Positions 43,496 through 58,218 of a DNA stretch of 64,000 nucleotides are shown one piece after another (the first letter of the stretch is position 1; each line of letters starts with the position of its first letter). The notes under the pieces are model-generated. The model made no database searches and was not told the DNA's origin. It saw only the letters and a program-made list of their open reading frames with translations. The DNA lies in the NCBI GenBank assembly GCA_000729835.1, contig JFHB01000037.1:145784-209783 (forward strand). Direction: 5' to 3'. Source of the DNA: Atkinsonella hypoxylon (lineage: Eukaryota; Ascomycota; Sordariomycetes; Hypocreales; Clavicipitaceae). The translations under genes were made by a program, and so were the position numbers.

Positions 43496-46400
43496 CTCCC
43501 TCTAGAAATATAAGAAGTAACTAGTTCTATAAGCAACTTAGCTCCTTTAAAGGATATCTAAGTTAGAATTAACTAACAAAATACAGTACTAATAACAGAA
43601 CTAAATAATATAACTAATTCTAGTAATTCTAGGGTAGTTATAGTTAAATATAACTAGTTATTGTTAATTGTTTTTTGTTGTTTTCAATTTTTAACTATTT
43701 TTTGTTGCTTTTTAAGTTTTTTAAGTATTTTTATTGCTTTTATAAGCTAACTAGAAAGCTCTAGTAACTTAATAAATTGTTAATGCTTTTAAATAGCAAG
43801 AGGCTTAGTTAGGCTATCTACTAGCATCTAATTTATATTAATATAACTAACCTTAGCTATACCTTTACAAATCTTTTCCCTAATATAGTTAAACTTTAAA
43901 AGGGTATACTTAGTTCTACTATATAACGTTAGGTTGTAAGCAGTAACTATAGCGCCTTAATTATTACACTTAATAGAAATAGAAGAGGTTAAAGGCAGCT
44001 TTATCTCCTTAAAAAGGCTATAGAGCTACTCTAATTCCCTAATAGCTTTAGATAATACATTAGATTCTACTTCTAAAGTAGAAAGAGCAATAGTACTAGC
44101 TTTCTTCGATTTCCAGCTAATAGGTCCACTAGCTAGCTTATATAGATAAGTATAGGTTAATTTAGAAGAGGTTTTATTACTAGCAAAATTGCTATTGTAA
44201 TAACTAAGGAGAGTCTTAAGTACTTCTTTATAACTAATAGAACTATTAGAAGCTTTAGAAGAAAACCCTATAGGGTGTAGACTAGAACGCTTATAAATAA
44301 TAGCAAAGCTTCTAGTACTACTTAAGTACCTTAGGAGGTGCTTAGAGGCGTTTAGGTGCTCTATATAGAGCTTAGCTAGAAAGGTTAATAGCCACTAAAT
44401 GGAAAAAGCAATATTAGCTCTAGTTAGCAACATTAGGTACATTATAGTGCCTATTATGCTCTAATAAAGCTTATAATTGGATTTTAAGAGAAGTTTTATA
44501 ACTAGTTGCTTTAGAATCCCTAGCTGTATAGGGATAGAAGCTAGCTTAGTATCTAGCATTTTAAATCTCTTTAGGGCTTTAAGGATATATTAAGATTAAT
44601 GGATTTTAATAGACCTTTTAGACCTATTATAGGTAATTTAAACGCCTAGAAAGAATTCTACTAGTCCTCTATCTTCTATTAGATAAGCTTTATATAATAG
44701 CTTCTTTAGCTTATTAATATAGCTTAGATTTAGACTAATTAGAAGACAGTTATCTACATAAGTAGCAATATATATAGATATAGCTGGGTTATAAAAGACT
44801 GCTAGGTCTAATATAAGAGGTTTAAATCTATGCTTTTAAAGTAATTCTGTTAGAATTTGCTGCTATTCTCTAGGACTTTACTTTAGACTATAGAGGGATT
44901 TTTCTAGCTTAATTACTTGCTCTTTAGAGGGCTTATAATTACAGCTTTTTAGTAGCTTAGCTACTAATAGCAATGCTTGCTCTGCAAATTCAACGAATCT
45001 ATCTAGGATTTCTATATAAATAGCTTCTTTTAGCTTGCTATTTAAAAACGCTTCTATAAAATCGATTTGCTCGACTTCTTAGTTATTAAAAGCTGCAAGA
45101 GCTAATAATATACGCTAGCTAGAAGGAATACTAGTTGCAGCAAAGGTCTCTAGATAGTCTTAACCTTCTATTTGTATAAATCCCTTAGCAATAAGGCAGG
45201 CCTTATATTTTATAGGATTATTTTCTTTATCCTTTTTTAGCCTATAAATAAGCCTATTCTTTAGAACTCTTTAGCCCTTAGGTACTTAGTCTTTCCCTAT
45301 AAATTTAAAGGTTCTAGCAGCTAATAGCTGCTTAAATTCACTATAGGTAGCTTCTATTTAATGCTGCTTAGTAGAGCTTTTTAGGGCTTACTTCTATGTA
45401 TTAGGAAGTTTATCCTTACTATTAGAAGTAATAGCTGCTTTAGTCCTTGCCTTAAAGCATAGATCCTTAATTAAGGAAAATATATCTCTATCTAAATCTA
45501 TAGCATTAGCATTAGCTTTAGCTTCTATAGTAGCTTCTATAGGTGTTTCTATAGGTATAGGGGCTTTAGGGGCCTCTATAGCTTCTATAGAGTTGCTTAG
45601 TAGAAGAGCTTAATCTATAGGTTCTAGTGGATAATTCAGTACATCTAGATAACTAGAATAAGGATACTTAGGAGTATAATTATCCACTAATTTATCGATT
45701 TCTCCCTCTAAAGGATTATTTACTATAGAACTAATAGGAACCTTAGGGATGCTCTAAGAAATAGAGCCTATTTCTTCTATAATTTTAATGAAGCTAGTCT
45801 TAATAATAGCTTGTTTAGAGGGAATGTATATTAGATATACATTAGAACTTAGTGTAGCTAAAAGTCTACTAGGAATAGTTCTTTTAGCTAGCTTCTGCAA
45901 CCTAGATTGTTGTTCTAAAGGAATTAGAACTTTACAATAGGAGCTTATAGCTCTAATTTTAGAAAAATTAGGCTTATAGGTCTTAGAAGGCTCTAAATTA
46001 GCTAGATATAGCTGTTTAGAACTTAGTGGTTTAGTACTATTTGCAGTAGTATTAACTAAATCTACTATAGCAGGAAGGATGTAAGACTATAGATATAGAG
46101 GTAATTGTAACCACTGTAGGGTAGCATATAAACGGTCTAGAAGTACCCTTATAGCTCTCTTTATTAGCCTATTCTATTTATAAATATAGAGGCAAGAGGT
46201 ACTAAAGCAAATACCCTTAGAAGATAGCTAAGCTTACAACTTAGTATTAATTTCTGTACTACTATTAAAGTAAAGGTGTTTAGAGTAGCAGTTATACTAG
46301 TTTTTTAATTCCTTAAAGAAGCTTCTAATACAGCTATAAAGAGTAGAACTCTCTTTATTAGCTAGATTAAAAGACTACTTATACTGTAATTTTCTATTAA

Positions 46401-47719
46401 TTAGAAAAAGAACTAGAGGCCTCTTATTGTGCAGTATAGGCTCTATTTTAACAGTATCTCCCTCTATAATATCTAAACATCTAGGGGGGTTAGGAATAGC
46501 ATGCTTACTAGGTCTTCTAACAGCTTTAGCTTAGTTGTAAGCTAGGCAGTTAAAATCCTTTTCCTTAATTTTTGTAAAATTAGGAATACCTTTAGTAATA
46601 AAAGTAGTCTTCTTTAGTAAAGGGAGTTCTATATACCCTAATCTAACGTGCTAAGTAGCAGCTAATTCTAGGAGCTTCTTATAGAAAGAAGAAGCAGTAG
46701 TAGAAGAATTACTACTAGAATTATTATTAGAGCTAGCTTTCTGTTGCTCCCTATCTTGCTAGATCTCTTAAGAACTATAGGCCTTGTTTAAGGGATCTAG
46801 ACAGCTACTTCCTCTAATATCTAGTAACTTAGGATTTAGACCTTCTAAATCCCTGTTATTAGAAGGAATCTAACTAGAAGCCCGTTTAGGAACTAGAGCT
46901 AATAGCTCTATAGCATTGTTATTAGTATTATCTACTTCTTCTTCTTTAAAGTTAGATAATTTCTTAATTTAGCTATATTCCTCTAGATTAAAACTAGGCT
47001 GTTAAGGGATTTAAACCTCTATAGAATAACTAGCATTATAACCGCTATTATAACTATTGCTAGTAAATCCTATATAAGAGAGATTTGCGTGGTTTTTACA
47101 CACTCTAGGGGTCTCTTACCCTTTAAGCTGTAAGAAGAAACTATGCTTTTTAGGATTTAGAAGCCTACAGCAGCTTCTATTAGCTAGAAATAGCTAATTT
47201 CTAAGGAGAGTGCTCCCTATTAAATAGTGCTTTAGACCACTAATTAGGTTAGTATCTAAACCTAGGCAATATAGAGCATCCTTTAGAGCTAAAGGCCTGT
47301 ATTTAGCTGGGTTTATACTAACTAGTACTTAGAATACAGCAGTTCCCTGTCCTTTAGGATAAATAGGACCTCCTTTAGTAGCAATAGGCGCGGTTTTACC
47401 CCTTTTTATAGGCTTAAAAGTCCTAAAAAATGCCTTATTGTTAACTATATAATAGGTAGAACCTGTATTATATAGTAAGGAGTTTTTAATTATTCTATTA
47501 GAATAGTTAAAAGAAGGGGTATTATTACTAGTAGTACTAGTATCACTAGTAGTAGATTCTGTATCTAAATCGTAAGAATTATCACTACTAGAACTGCTAG
47601 ATTCACTATCGGAATCTATAGTATCCTGGTTGCTAGTGGATAGGTTATAACAACCTATAGCAAAAGCAGCTTCTTTATCCTTATTCCTAGAGTTTTTATT
47701 ACTTCTTCTTCAGCCCTTC

Positions 47720-48042
47720 TGTAATGGACTGGCCTAGTGGCTGCTGCTAACTAGCGTCTATAATGAGAACTATAATCATAGGGAGGAAAGGAGGAAGAGA
47801 GAAGGAACCAGAAGCCTCCCTATACCCCTGTACTATATATCTAGGGGTGGGTCCATCCCCTTAGGAGCCCCTTTTAGCATGTACTCTATAGCTAAGGTTC
47901 TCTCTCTAGGGCCTAGTGAAGCTTAGCTAACCCCTAGACAAATGCGGCTCGCTCCTATCCCTTCACCTACATAGATCTCTGTCCCTCTCCTGCTGTCCTC
48001 CCTCTACTGAAAGACCCGAGCCTAAGGCTCGAGTCCATAACA
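47720..48042. mobile_element. Solo LTR, 323 bp, inserted in the Copia element
   Basis: It starts TGTAATGGACT and ends AGTCCATAACA, inverted ends of LTR type, and is flanked by a perfect CCTTC duplication (47715-47719 and 48043-48047). Its composition is close to balanced, with many intact G and C runs, in sharp contrast to the sequence on both sides. No internal region or second LTR is present, so it is a recombination product of a full element. It inserted after, or escaped, the heavy mutation of its host element. Confidence 0.85.
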
Positions 48043-48654
48043 CCTTCTACTTCTTCTTATTCTTAGAGGCTTTATCTATATCTTTATCTTTAGAGGCATT
48101 AGAATCGTTAGAATTAGAATTGTTAGAATTCTTCTTCTAATTAGGAGGATTCTTTCCTTAATTAGCCTTATTATTATTAGAACTATTAGAGTTAGAAGCT
48201 TTATAACTAAGAGCTTTAGATATAGAGGAGCTTTTATCTCTTTGTTCTTCTAATAAATCAGCTATAAGGAACTGTAAATTTAGCATTTTTACAGATAGAC
48301 CTTGTGCTCTAGCAGCTCTAATAGAATATTGCTGCCTTTTAGCCTAGCTAGGGAAGGTCTTCTTTAAAGCATTAATATAATAATTTACCTAGTCGATTAG
48401 ATCGATAGCTACACTATAGAGCTGTAATCTAGCTAGTAAATTATTAAATTTAGCATTAAAGGCCTCTAAAGATCCCTTATAGTTCGAAAACGATAAGTTG
48501 TAATAACTAGCATATAGCGTACTACGTTGTATTTCAGCACTCTGCAAATATTGCCTAACTAGAACGTTATAGGCATCTACAGGGGACTTATGCTAGCTTA
48601 TAGCAGCTTAAGGTCTAGATTGGCAACTATCTCTTATAATTATAAGGATAATAG

Positions 48655-48992
48655 TGTAACGGTCACGAGCCCTCGGCACGATGCCTTATTGTTATCTGTT
48701 ACCTTAATATTAAGGTGTTCTAAGTTAGCTACGCTGTTAGCGCTAGCTTAAGCTGTAGAACCTTAGGTCTTCTTTAGAAAAACCTTAGACTATTATAAAA
48801 TAACATTAGACTGTTAGATGCGCTAGACGTAGCCCTACTTTAGGGTGTTAACTCTACTAGGGTCCGTTAATCTTATAGCCTTTAAGCACCTATAGAGGCT
48901 TTACCTCCCTTTTTCTCCTTTTCTCTCTATCTTAAAGTCTTTATTAATAGAGCCTAATAAGACTATTTAATCTTTCCTTTATAGCTATAATA
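48655..48992 (+). repeat. 5' LTR of the Gypsy element
   Basis: 338 bp, aligned end to end with 60620-60957. The mutation pattern is asymmetric: its 3' half has lost G and C that the other copy keeps (for example AGCTATAATA against GGCCGTGACA at the very end), while its first 60 bases are better preserved. Confidence 0.92.
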
Positions 48993-51907
48993 TTACTCTA
49001 AGATTATTATTTTTATTTACTACTTAAGCAATAAATAAATATAGACTTTTACCCTTTATTTTATCTATATTAACTATTTTAATAAGAAAAAGAATTATAT
49101 AGATTTATATATATAATTATAAGAAGAACTATATACCTAATAAGCTTTAAGATAGAAGAACTAGAAGTTTAAGAAGATAGTTCTAAAGAACTTAGGCTTA
49201 ACTTAAAAGAAGAACCTAGCTTAATATTATTTAAGTTAGAAAATAATTCTAAAGAACCTAGATTAAAAGAAGATTAACTTAAAGCTATAGGTAAAGACTT
49301 AAAATATATAAAGGAACTTCTTTAAGCGTTAAAAGAAAGTAATATTAAAATTACTTAACTAGAAGAAAAACAATAGTTTTAAAGAGAATATAGTTATAGT
49401 ATAACTCTAGCTAATAGCGTTTTTAGTTTAACATTTAAACTAATAAAGAAAGCTACTATTAAAGCTTTTTAACTATTTAATTCTAATAGTAATATAGATA
49501 CTCTTAACTTTTATTATAATAGAAAAGTAAAGAAAGTAGAAACTAATCTCTTAATCTTTAATAGTAAATTAAGTAAAGGCTTTAATGCTTAAGTTAAAAG
49601 AGTAGCTAATAAAATTATAGAAAATATTAAAGTCTTTAAGACTAAATATAGTTATATAACTATTATCTATTTAGCTATATTTAGTGCTACTACTAATCTT
49701 TTAGAGTCTTAATATAGTAAAACCTTAATAAACCTCTTTAGAAACTCTACTAAAATAATTGCTACTCTTACTGCTATATATTAGAACTTTAATAAAGCTA
49801 TATATACTTATAAAGCTCTTTAGAATATAGTTTATAATTCTCTTAATAAGAATATTAATATATATATTAGTTAGATTAATAAGCTTATAGATAAGGCTAA
49901 TATTCTAGTAAGCAAAAGAAAGAGTGTACTTTATAAGTATATCTTTACTTACCTAAACTCTACCTTATTAATAGAATCTAAAGACCTTAACGTTAGCTAT
50001 AAAGTGTTTTCTAGTTATATAGCTAATACAGTATTAACCTATAAGTAAATTACTAAGGAATATAAATAAAAGAGAAAAGAACTTAACGTTAAAAAGGCCT
50101 ATAAAGCTATTAAAAAGGAACCTTACTATTCTTCTAAAACTAATAGAAGTAACTATAAGTTACTAGAAATTAGGAACTTTTTCTATAAAAAAGAGTAAAT
50201 ATTAGCTAAAAGCTAATACTTTAATTATAAAGAAAAAGAATACTTTACCTATAACTACCTTAATAAAAAGAAGATTACTGCTGCTAAAAAAGCAATAAAA
50301 GAAAAAAAGAATTCTTAGTCTTTTAGTTTATCTTTTAACTTAAAAAACTAGAAGCACTACTAGAAGTCTCTACAGTAGTTAAGATACTATATATAGCTAA
50401 AATTAGTAATAAAAACCTAAATTTATTTATAATTTCTATGCAGTTATAGTTATATAGATTAAGATTTAAGATTTAAGCTTTATATAATATAGAAGTAAAC
50501 ATTTTATTACTAGTTAGCTACTAAGTAGCTAAATAGGCTAAGAAGTTATTAGAATAAGTTCTTAAGAAGCTATTAATACCTATATCTCTATTTAATTATT
50601 GTAATTAAAGTGCTAAAAAAGTTACTTACTTAGTTAAAGGTATAATAAAGCTAAATAGATAATAATTTATTAAGCAGAAGTTCTATATTGCTAATATAGA
50701 TTATAATGTATTTATTAGTTAAGAATAGCTAGCAGCTTAAAATATTTAGTTATATCTCTAAAGCAAAAGAATTATATAGTTAAAGAATTAACTTAACAAT
50801 ATAAAGTTCTTATTAGCTATAATACTAAATCTATAAAAGAAGAAAGTTAATTCTATAATTTAAAAAGATACCTTATAATATAACTAAAGAATAAACAATT
50901 AAATTAATTAGGAAAAGCATTTAATCTATTAGATTCTAAAACACTTAAATCCCTAAAAAGAGATTATTTTAACTCTAAAGGAAGATTTAACTAAATCTCT
51001 AATTAATATAATAAAGCTATAAGCTTAAATTAAAGCTAACCCTTATTAATTATAATAGAAGAAGTTATAGATACTTAATAAAGCTATTGCCTTTATTAAT
51101 TAAATAGTCTTACTACCTATAGTTAGTCTTTAAGCTCTTAGAGTATAAGTATAGTAAAAGATATATATTAGTAAAACTATTCCCTTCTATAAGGATAAGG
51201 ACCTAAAGTATATTAAGTTAATAAGAAAGTTAATTCCTTTATAGTTAGCTTATCTAAAAGGATTCTTTTTAAAGAAGGCTACTGTAGTGTTACTATTTAG
51301 CTACTTTAGTTATAATATTATATTAAAATTAGCTAAACTATTGTTAAGTTCCCCTTCTATATATAGAACCTCTCTTAAATGCTTTCCCTTAGAAAAGAAA
51401 GCTGTTAAAGAACTATTAAAAGCTAGATTAATTAAACTCTATATAGCTAATAAACCTATATTAAATGTCTTTACTCTAAAACCTTACTTTAGCAAGAGGT
51501 GTTTCTACTAAGATTATTAATAGATTAATAACTTCCTAAAGCCTTAATTAGTTCTTACCTTAAATATTAAAGAAACTATTGCTAATTGCTAATAAGCTAA
51601 AAGAATAAGTAAGATTAATGTTATTAGAGCTTTTAATTAGATGTTAATTAAAGTAAACTTCTAATACCTAACTGCCTTTTAAACTTACTAAGGAACGTTC
51701 TAGTAGAAAGTGCTTCCCTTTAGATTAAAAGTTAGACTAACCTAGTAGCAGTTGTTTATTAACGCTTAACTTAACGAATTACTTAACCTCTTTATTAGTA
51801 CTTATACTAATAATGTTCTAATCTATATAGATAATAAAGCAGAAGAGGTTTATTAGTCTTAAGTTAAAGAAGTTATCTACTAATTATATAAAGCTAATCT
51901 TTAAGGT

Positions 51908-52222
51908 TGTCGATAGACCAAGGGTCTAATTTATACTCCTTCGAGTCGGTCCTATGACCAGTTCACTAGTGCACTAGTATTTACATTAAAGAGGTTTAAA
52001 TTCGGTTATCTAGGAGTTGTATCTAACTAGCAAAAGAGGCTACATTATATACCCCGTTAGATGCCTTATATACCTTAGGCATAGTGTTATATTAAGGGGG
52101 AATTAAGGGGTATTAGCGACCCTAATGTAAGTAGAGACTAGTGTATAAATGCAACTAATTAGCAGTTATATCTACCTATATAGGCACTAGAATTACACAA
52201 TAGAGTTATAACGATTTTAACA
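51908..52222 (-). repeat. 3' LTR of the inner element
   Basis: 315 bp, homologous to 57904-58218. Its first half still carries CG steps (GTCGATAGACC, TTCGAGTCGG) that are mutated in the other copy, whereas its second half is the more mutated of the two. Confidence 0.9.
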
Positions 52223-55200
52223 CTAGCAGTCTCTCTTTTTATTGTGCTAGTAGAGTAACTTTAACAGTTACAGTAATAATAAAATAGATTAAAGGAATAA
52301 ATAACAATAAATCCAATATTCTTCTACATTAATTTATAGATCTCTTTACTTAGCCTTCTACCTATATATTAGCCTTATTATTGTTAATAAAGAATTTAAG
52401 AGTCTTATTTAGCGTTACTTTTGTTATTAAATTAGCGATATTATCTTTACTGTTAATTTAATAGATTTTATTAATTTTGCGCCTTTTATATAATTAATAT
52501 AGCGCTATAATGTTAATTATTAATCTCTTTTCCTTTATTATACTAAGCTTTATAAGGTATTTATACAATAAGAATAAATTTATATAGACTACTAATAGAA
52601 TTAGTAGTATTTATAGCTGCTTTATTACTATATTTAATGTAGTGCTAATAGTATACAATATATTTACGCCTTACACTATACTGTATAGTTCTAATGTAAG
52701 CGTGCTCCTTATAACTCTCTTGCTTTTAATAGAGCTATATATAATAATATTGCCTTTTATTATAAATTTAGCGTTCTCTTTATAAGCTCCTTTATTACCT
52801 AGAATAATTATATATTCTATCTAGAAGCTTAAATCTTTATTATTTATAAAGGATTTATTAATAAATATATATAATTTAGTAAAGAGAAGGTCTATTAAGA
52901 TATATTATAATCTATAGGTTTAGTTGTTAATTTACTATTAAAGCCTCTTATTTAGTTATTTAATATTGTTAATTATAATATCTTACTGTTATACAGCAAT
53001 AGAAAGGTTAAATATAGCTTCTAGTTAGTAGATTATAGTAATATATATACTGTAGGCTTATTACTTAATATACTATTATTTCGTTAAATCTATATTAACA
53101 CTAGTAGTATTAATAGGTTAAATCCTTTTGCTTTAACCTTTCTAGCGAAGAGTTAAAGTGCTATTATTAGATTTAGTTAATATATATCTATTAAAAATTA
53201 GTAGTATTTCTACTATTAAGCTCTACTTTAGCTTTACAGTAAAATTAGCCTTCTATAGTTTAAATTCCTTATAGTTAAAGAAGGTTTTATTACTTAGTTC
53301 TAATGTATTATTAGTCTATATTCTAATAATTTTAAAGCAATTCTTATTGTTTAATATTAGTAAGTAGAGGTTATATATTAATGTAACTATACTTAAATTG
53401 TTACAGTAGTAGCAGAAGTATATAGACTACTAATGTATACCTACTTTAGCAATTCTATATAGAGGCTTAATTACTTCTATTACTATATTGTAGAGATATA
53501 GATATTTAATTTAGTTAGAAAGTTATATAATAATTAATCTATTTAAATTAGTGTTAAATTATATATAAGCCTATATAATATTATAGATCTATAAGACAAT
53601 ATTGCGTTTTTAGAGAGATAGAGCTAGTGCTATAATTAAGTGTTAACTAGCTTATTAAATTATTAAGGATTACATTAAAATTAACAATTTATTGCTATTA
53701 TTATATCCTTAAATAACTAGTTTTAACTTTTTATATAGTAATATAGTTCCTTTTCCTTTAACTTCTTAAACTATATAAGATTTAAAGATATAGTTATTAT
53801 ATATAGTAGAGTTAAATTTAATAAATTAGAAGATATCTTTAGCTAATAGTGCATTAATTTTAGCTTAGTTAAATGCTTTAAATAGAGCACCTTTTGCTGT
53901 AATTTTATTGTTTTTCCTTAGTTATATAGCTAGGTTATAGTTTACTATTTCTTTTGCAGAAAAGAAAATTTTATTACTAAATTTATATAGTAATATATAA
54001 GTAGAATTAATATTACTACTAGGATTAAGATTATAAGGACTACTAGTAGTTAGGCTAAAAACAGTAATATATCTATTTAGTCTATTGTTAAAAGTAAAGG
54101 AATTTTATATAGAATTAATTAGAATAGAAAGAGAGTTCTTTCTTAGTCTTCTAAAACCTCTTTTCTATATTAGGTTTAAATTAATTAATTGCTTTACCTT
54201 AAGAGGTCTTTTTCTCTTCTTTAGTAAAATAGAATTACTTTTAGGTAGAGATTCTATATTACTTTTATTAAGTATAACGTTAGAAACAGCAAAATAATTA
54301 TTAGATTTATTATTATTATAGTAGTAAAGTTTTATAATAGTTATATAAAAACAAATAAGGCTATAAGGCATTTATATAGTATATTCCTTGCTATCTATAG
54401 TAAGCAGCTTATAGAGGCCTTACTAGCCTTCTTTTTTACGCTATATATATATTTCTAACTGTAGAGGCAGTAAATATATAGATATTATATTTAAGCTGTT
54501 GTAGAAGGTAAGAGCATTATAAATTTATCTTTATACTAAGCACTTTTAGGCTTTATTAGTAGCTTTATATAGAATTAAAGCTTATTATATTATAGAAAGG
54601 CTTAAAGGTAAATTATCTATTATATAAAAGTAGAAACTAAAGACTAATAATATAGGTATAAAACTATTAAGTCTAGCAGAATTATTAATAGCTTTAATAG
54701 CTATTTAAAGCTTTTAATCCTTTATAATACTAATATTAGCGCCTAATTTATTGTTAATAATGTTATAAGCTCTTTATAATAGGCTATAGTACTATTTAAC
54801 TTTACTAATGCTATTATAGGCTTTAATAGGAACTTTATTAATATTAATAGATAATATTTATATATAATAGCAGAATTTAGTAGATATAAAGTTCTTTCTA
54901 GCATTATAAACTATCTAGTTAAAAGGGCCTAAATAGGTATTAATCTAGTATTCTTTTAATATATTCTAGATATTTTATGCTTTCTACTTTTAGGGTTCTA
55001 GAAATTAGGCTGCTTAAAATAAGGTTGTAGAATTAATAATATAAAGAATAAAGCTACTATTTAGATATATAATATTAACAATAATTTTATAGTTAAAGTT
55101 ATAGTTATCTTTTAATATAAATTAGAATTAACTAGGTAATTTACTGTTAAGTTAGCAGTAGTAGTAGACTTATATAATTCTATTAATAGCGTTATTGTTA

Positions 55201-57903
55201 CTAATATCTTCTTCTGTATATTATAGAATCTTTATTAATTATTATATAGAGGGATATCTAAATTAACAATAAAGCTAATAGATTTACTTTTCTAATAAAA
55301 AGAATATAGCTACTTCTATAGCTTCTAGAGTTTACTATAGATATCTCTATTTCTAGATAATAGAAACCTTTTAATTACCTTAAATTAGTATATTTTTAAG
55401 GTTGTTAAGCTTTATATATATTTTATCTATATTATTAATGCTATATAGAAATAAGGTGCTTATATTAATTATATAGAATATAATTAAGCTAAAGACTATT
55501 AAAACTATAATAAAGCCTATTAAAGTTACTAATCCTACACTAAATATAATTATATAGTATTAATTAAATAGATTTATCTTTAATAAAGGCATTTTCTTTA
55601 CTAGTGCCTATACTTAGTTAATTCTAGCTGTTAATACACTTACTACTTTAGTGTTAAGCAAGATGCCTCTAAATATCTTACTAGAATAACGTTCTTTTAA
55701 TATATAAGATAATAAATATAATAAGAGATCTATAGAATTTAATTAATCTTCTGTAAATAGGTCTTCCTTATATAAGGTATACTAGTAAGCTTCTTCCTTA
55801 AGGTTCTAAAAGATAGCTCTATTATCTATAGTTATAGCATTAGTAAAGAATTATATAATTGTTAGCTAAGGAGCTTTTCCTTTATTAGCTATATTAAATT
55901 CTTTAATAAATGCCTTACTTATATCTTAAGTATTATTAGAACTATTATTCTATATAGGTTTACTTAATCCTTTATAAGCCTATAGATAGGCTCTAAATTT
56001 ACTATTTAAAGAAGAGGTTCTATACTTCTTATTATTCTACTATCTTTACTGTACTTCTTAATGCTCTTTTTTATTGTACTTTATTAACTAATATTCTTCT
56101 TTTCTATAGATAAAGCAGCGTTATTTTTAGGTTTTACTTTTACTACAGCTAAAGTCTCTTAAACGTTAATATTAATAGTTTATATAGAGAGCTTTATTAT
56201 TAATATTAAGTTAGTTAAATTTAATGTAGAATTAGCTAATTTTCTTCTATACTTCTATAATACTAATTAACTTTTATAGATTACTAATAAGCTTTTAAAA
56301 TATTATATTAGTTGTAAATTTAGCTTAGCTATATTTAAGGATACCTCTAACTGCTTAAAGAGTTTATTTAATAAGTTTAGAATTATCTATAAAAGAGTTA
56401 AAAAGGCTATTATAAATATCTTAAAGGTTCTAGATTATTATATTAAGGCAATTAAGTATAGATTTATTAGGGTTCTTAGTAATTATATTATATAATATAA
56501 TACTATTCTATCTTTAACAATAGAACTACTTATTAGTTAAGGTTTTAAAGTGTTATCTAATAATTTTAACTATTTAGTTAAAGGTATAATTTATTCTTAT
56601 ATTTATTGCAATTATTATAAGGTAGAATTTATATACTTTACCTATTAGTATTACTAGAAATGCCTTTATTATTGCTAGTTCTAAGAAATTAAGTTATTAG
56701 TATAGGTCTTTAAGGATAACTACTTTTAGTATAATAAAATTAAATATATTGCTACTGTATTTATTGCTTTCTTTATAGATCTTTATAAAGTTAAGGACTT
56801 TCTTTATATTAGTTTAAAAAGAATCTATTATAGAAGAAAGTAATAGTTATACTACTAAAAGCAGAAGAAATCTTATATTCTATAGTAAAGAGAGAGAAGG
56901 TAGTATCTCTACTAATATACCTATTAGATTACTAGGTACACTTAATAAAAGTAATAGAGAAAGTGCTAAAGGTATAGAAGAAGAGTTCTATAAAGAAGAT
57001 TAAGGCTTCTTTACTATAGATATAGGTTCTATATCTAGGTGTAGATTTAAGTAGAATTTACCTAATACTACTTATTTATTAATCTCTTCTTTTAGCTATA
57101 TAGATTACTTCTTTTTCTATAGCACTCTTTTAAGGGAATTAGTAATTTAGCTGCTGCTTCTACCTATATAAACTCTATATTTATATAGTAAATTGTATAA
57201 TACTTTAATAATTAAAGTAAAAGCTCTTTAAAATAGATCTTTATTCTAGTTATAGAAGTTAAATTTAAAGTTTTTCTATTATTCTTAATCTCTAAATCTT
57301 TAATCTTTATAAAGGTTAATTATAAAGGTAATTCTATTGTTTAAATTAATAGTAGTAGTAGTTTCTAGGTTAATTTTATATATTAAGTTTTAATCTATTA
57401 ATAGAAGTTTCTAATACTTTTAAAGTTATTCTAAAAGCTTATTAAGTTATAGTTATTACTTAAATTCTTATAAATCTACCTAGAGTTATTATAAACTTAT
57501 TATATTAAATAAGATTAAGTAGTATAAAAAGAGAAAGTAGTTATAATAGAATTAGTATAAAGATAGAGAGATTTAGCTAGCTTCTAGCTAAGTTCTAAGA
57601 TAGTTAAAGGAGTTAAATTCTATAGCATTAGCTGCTAAGAGTTCTAGCTAGTAATTTAATTCCTTAGGAGTTTAATATTAATAATTAGTTAAACTAAAAC
57701 GTTATTATAAGTAAATATAACTTAGTAATTAAGCAATTATAAAGATATCCCTTCCTTTAGTATACTTTACTAGTTATATTAGCTGCTAAGGGTTCTAGCT
57801 AATAGTATTATATCTCTTCTTACTAAATCTAGCTAATCTATAGTTAGTTATACTAATCTCTTTAGTTATACTAAAGACTTCTAGTTAAGCAACTACTAAT
57901 TAG

Positions 57904-58218
57904 TATTAATAGACTAAGGGTTTAATTTATACTCCTTTAAGTTAGTTCTATAACTAGTTTACTAGTGCACTAGTATTTATATTAAAGAGGTTTAAATTTA
58001 GTTATTTAGGAGTTATATCTAACTAGCAAAAGAGGCTATATTATATACCCTATTAGATGCCTTATATACCTTAAGCATAGTGTTGTGTTAAGAGGGAATT
58101 AAGGGGTATTAGCAACCTTGATGTAAGTAGAGACTAGTGTGCAGATGCAACCAATCAGCAGTTGTATCCACCTACGCAGGCGCCAGAATCGCACGATGGA
58201 GTTATGACGATTCCAACA
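57904..58218 (-). repeat. 5' LTR of the inner element
   Basis: 315 bp partner of 51908-52222. The last 100 bases (about 58115-58218) are G+C-richer and almost unmutated, while the first 200 are heavily A+T-shifted. Confidence 0.9.

Larger units (their letters stand above)
51908..58218 (-). mobile_element. Inner LTR retrotransposon, 6.3 kb, nested in the Gypsy element
   Basis: LTRs of 315 bp (51908-52222 and 57904-58218) and a perfect AAGGT duplication (51903-51907, 58219-58223) define it. On the minus strand near 52755-52890 the RNase H-like end of the polyprotein is readable: KLYIFINKSFINNKDLS, then IEYIIILGNKGAYKENAKF, consistent with a VDGSFANNKDLSSQIGY ancestor. A purine-rich tract (AAAAAGAGAGAC) precedes the left LTR on that strand, as expected next to a 3' LTR. 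The LTR start on the minus strand, TGTTGGAATCGTC, is common in fungal Copia-like elements. The superfamily is less certain than the boundaries. All frames are broken. Confidence 0.85.

Noticed and set aside
51287..51511. 74-codon open frame in the repeat block
   Set aside because: It is a stop-free remnant of the Gypsy polyprotein upstream of the reverse transcriptase, not a separate gene.
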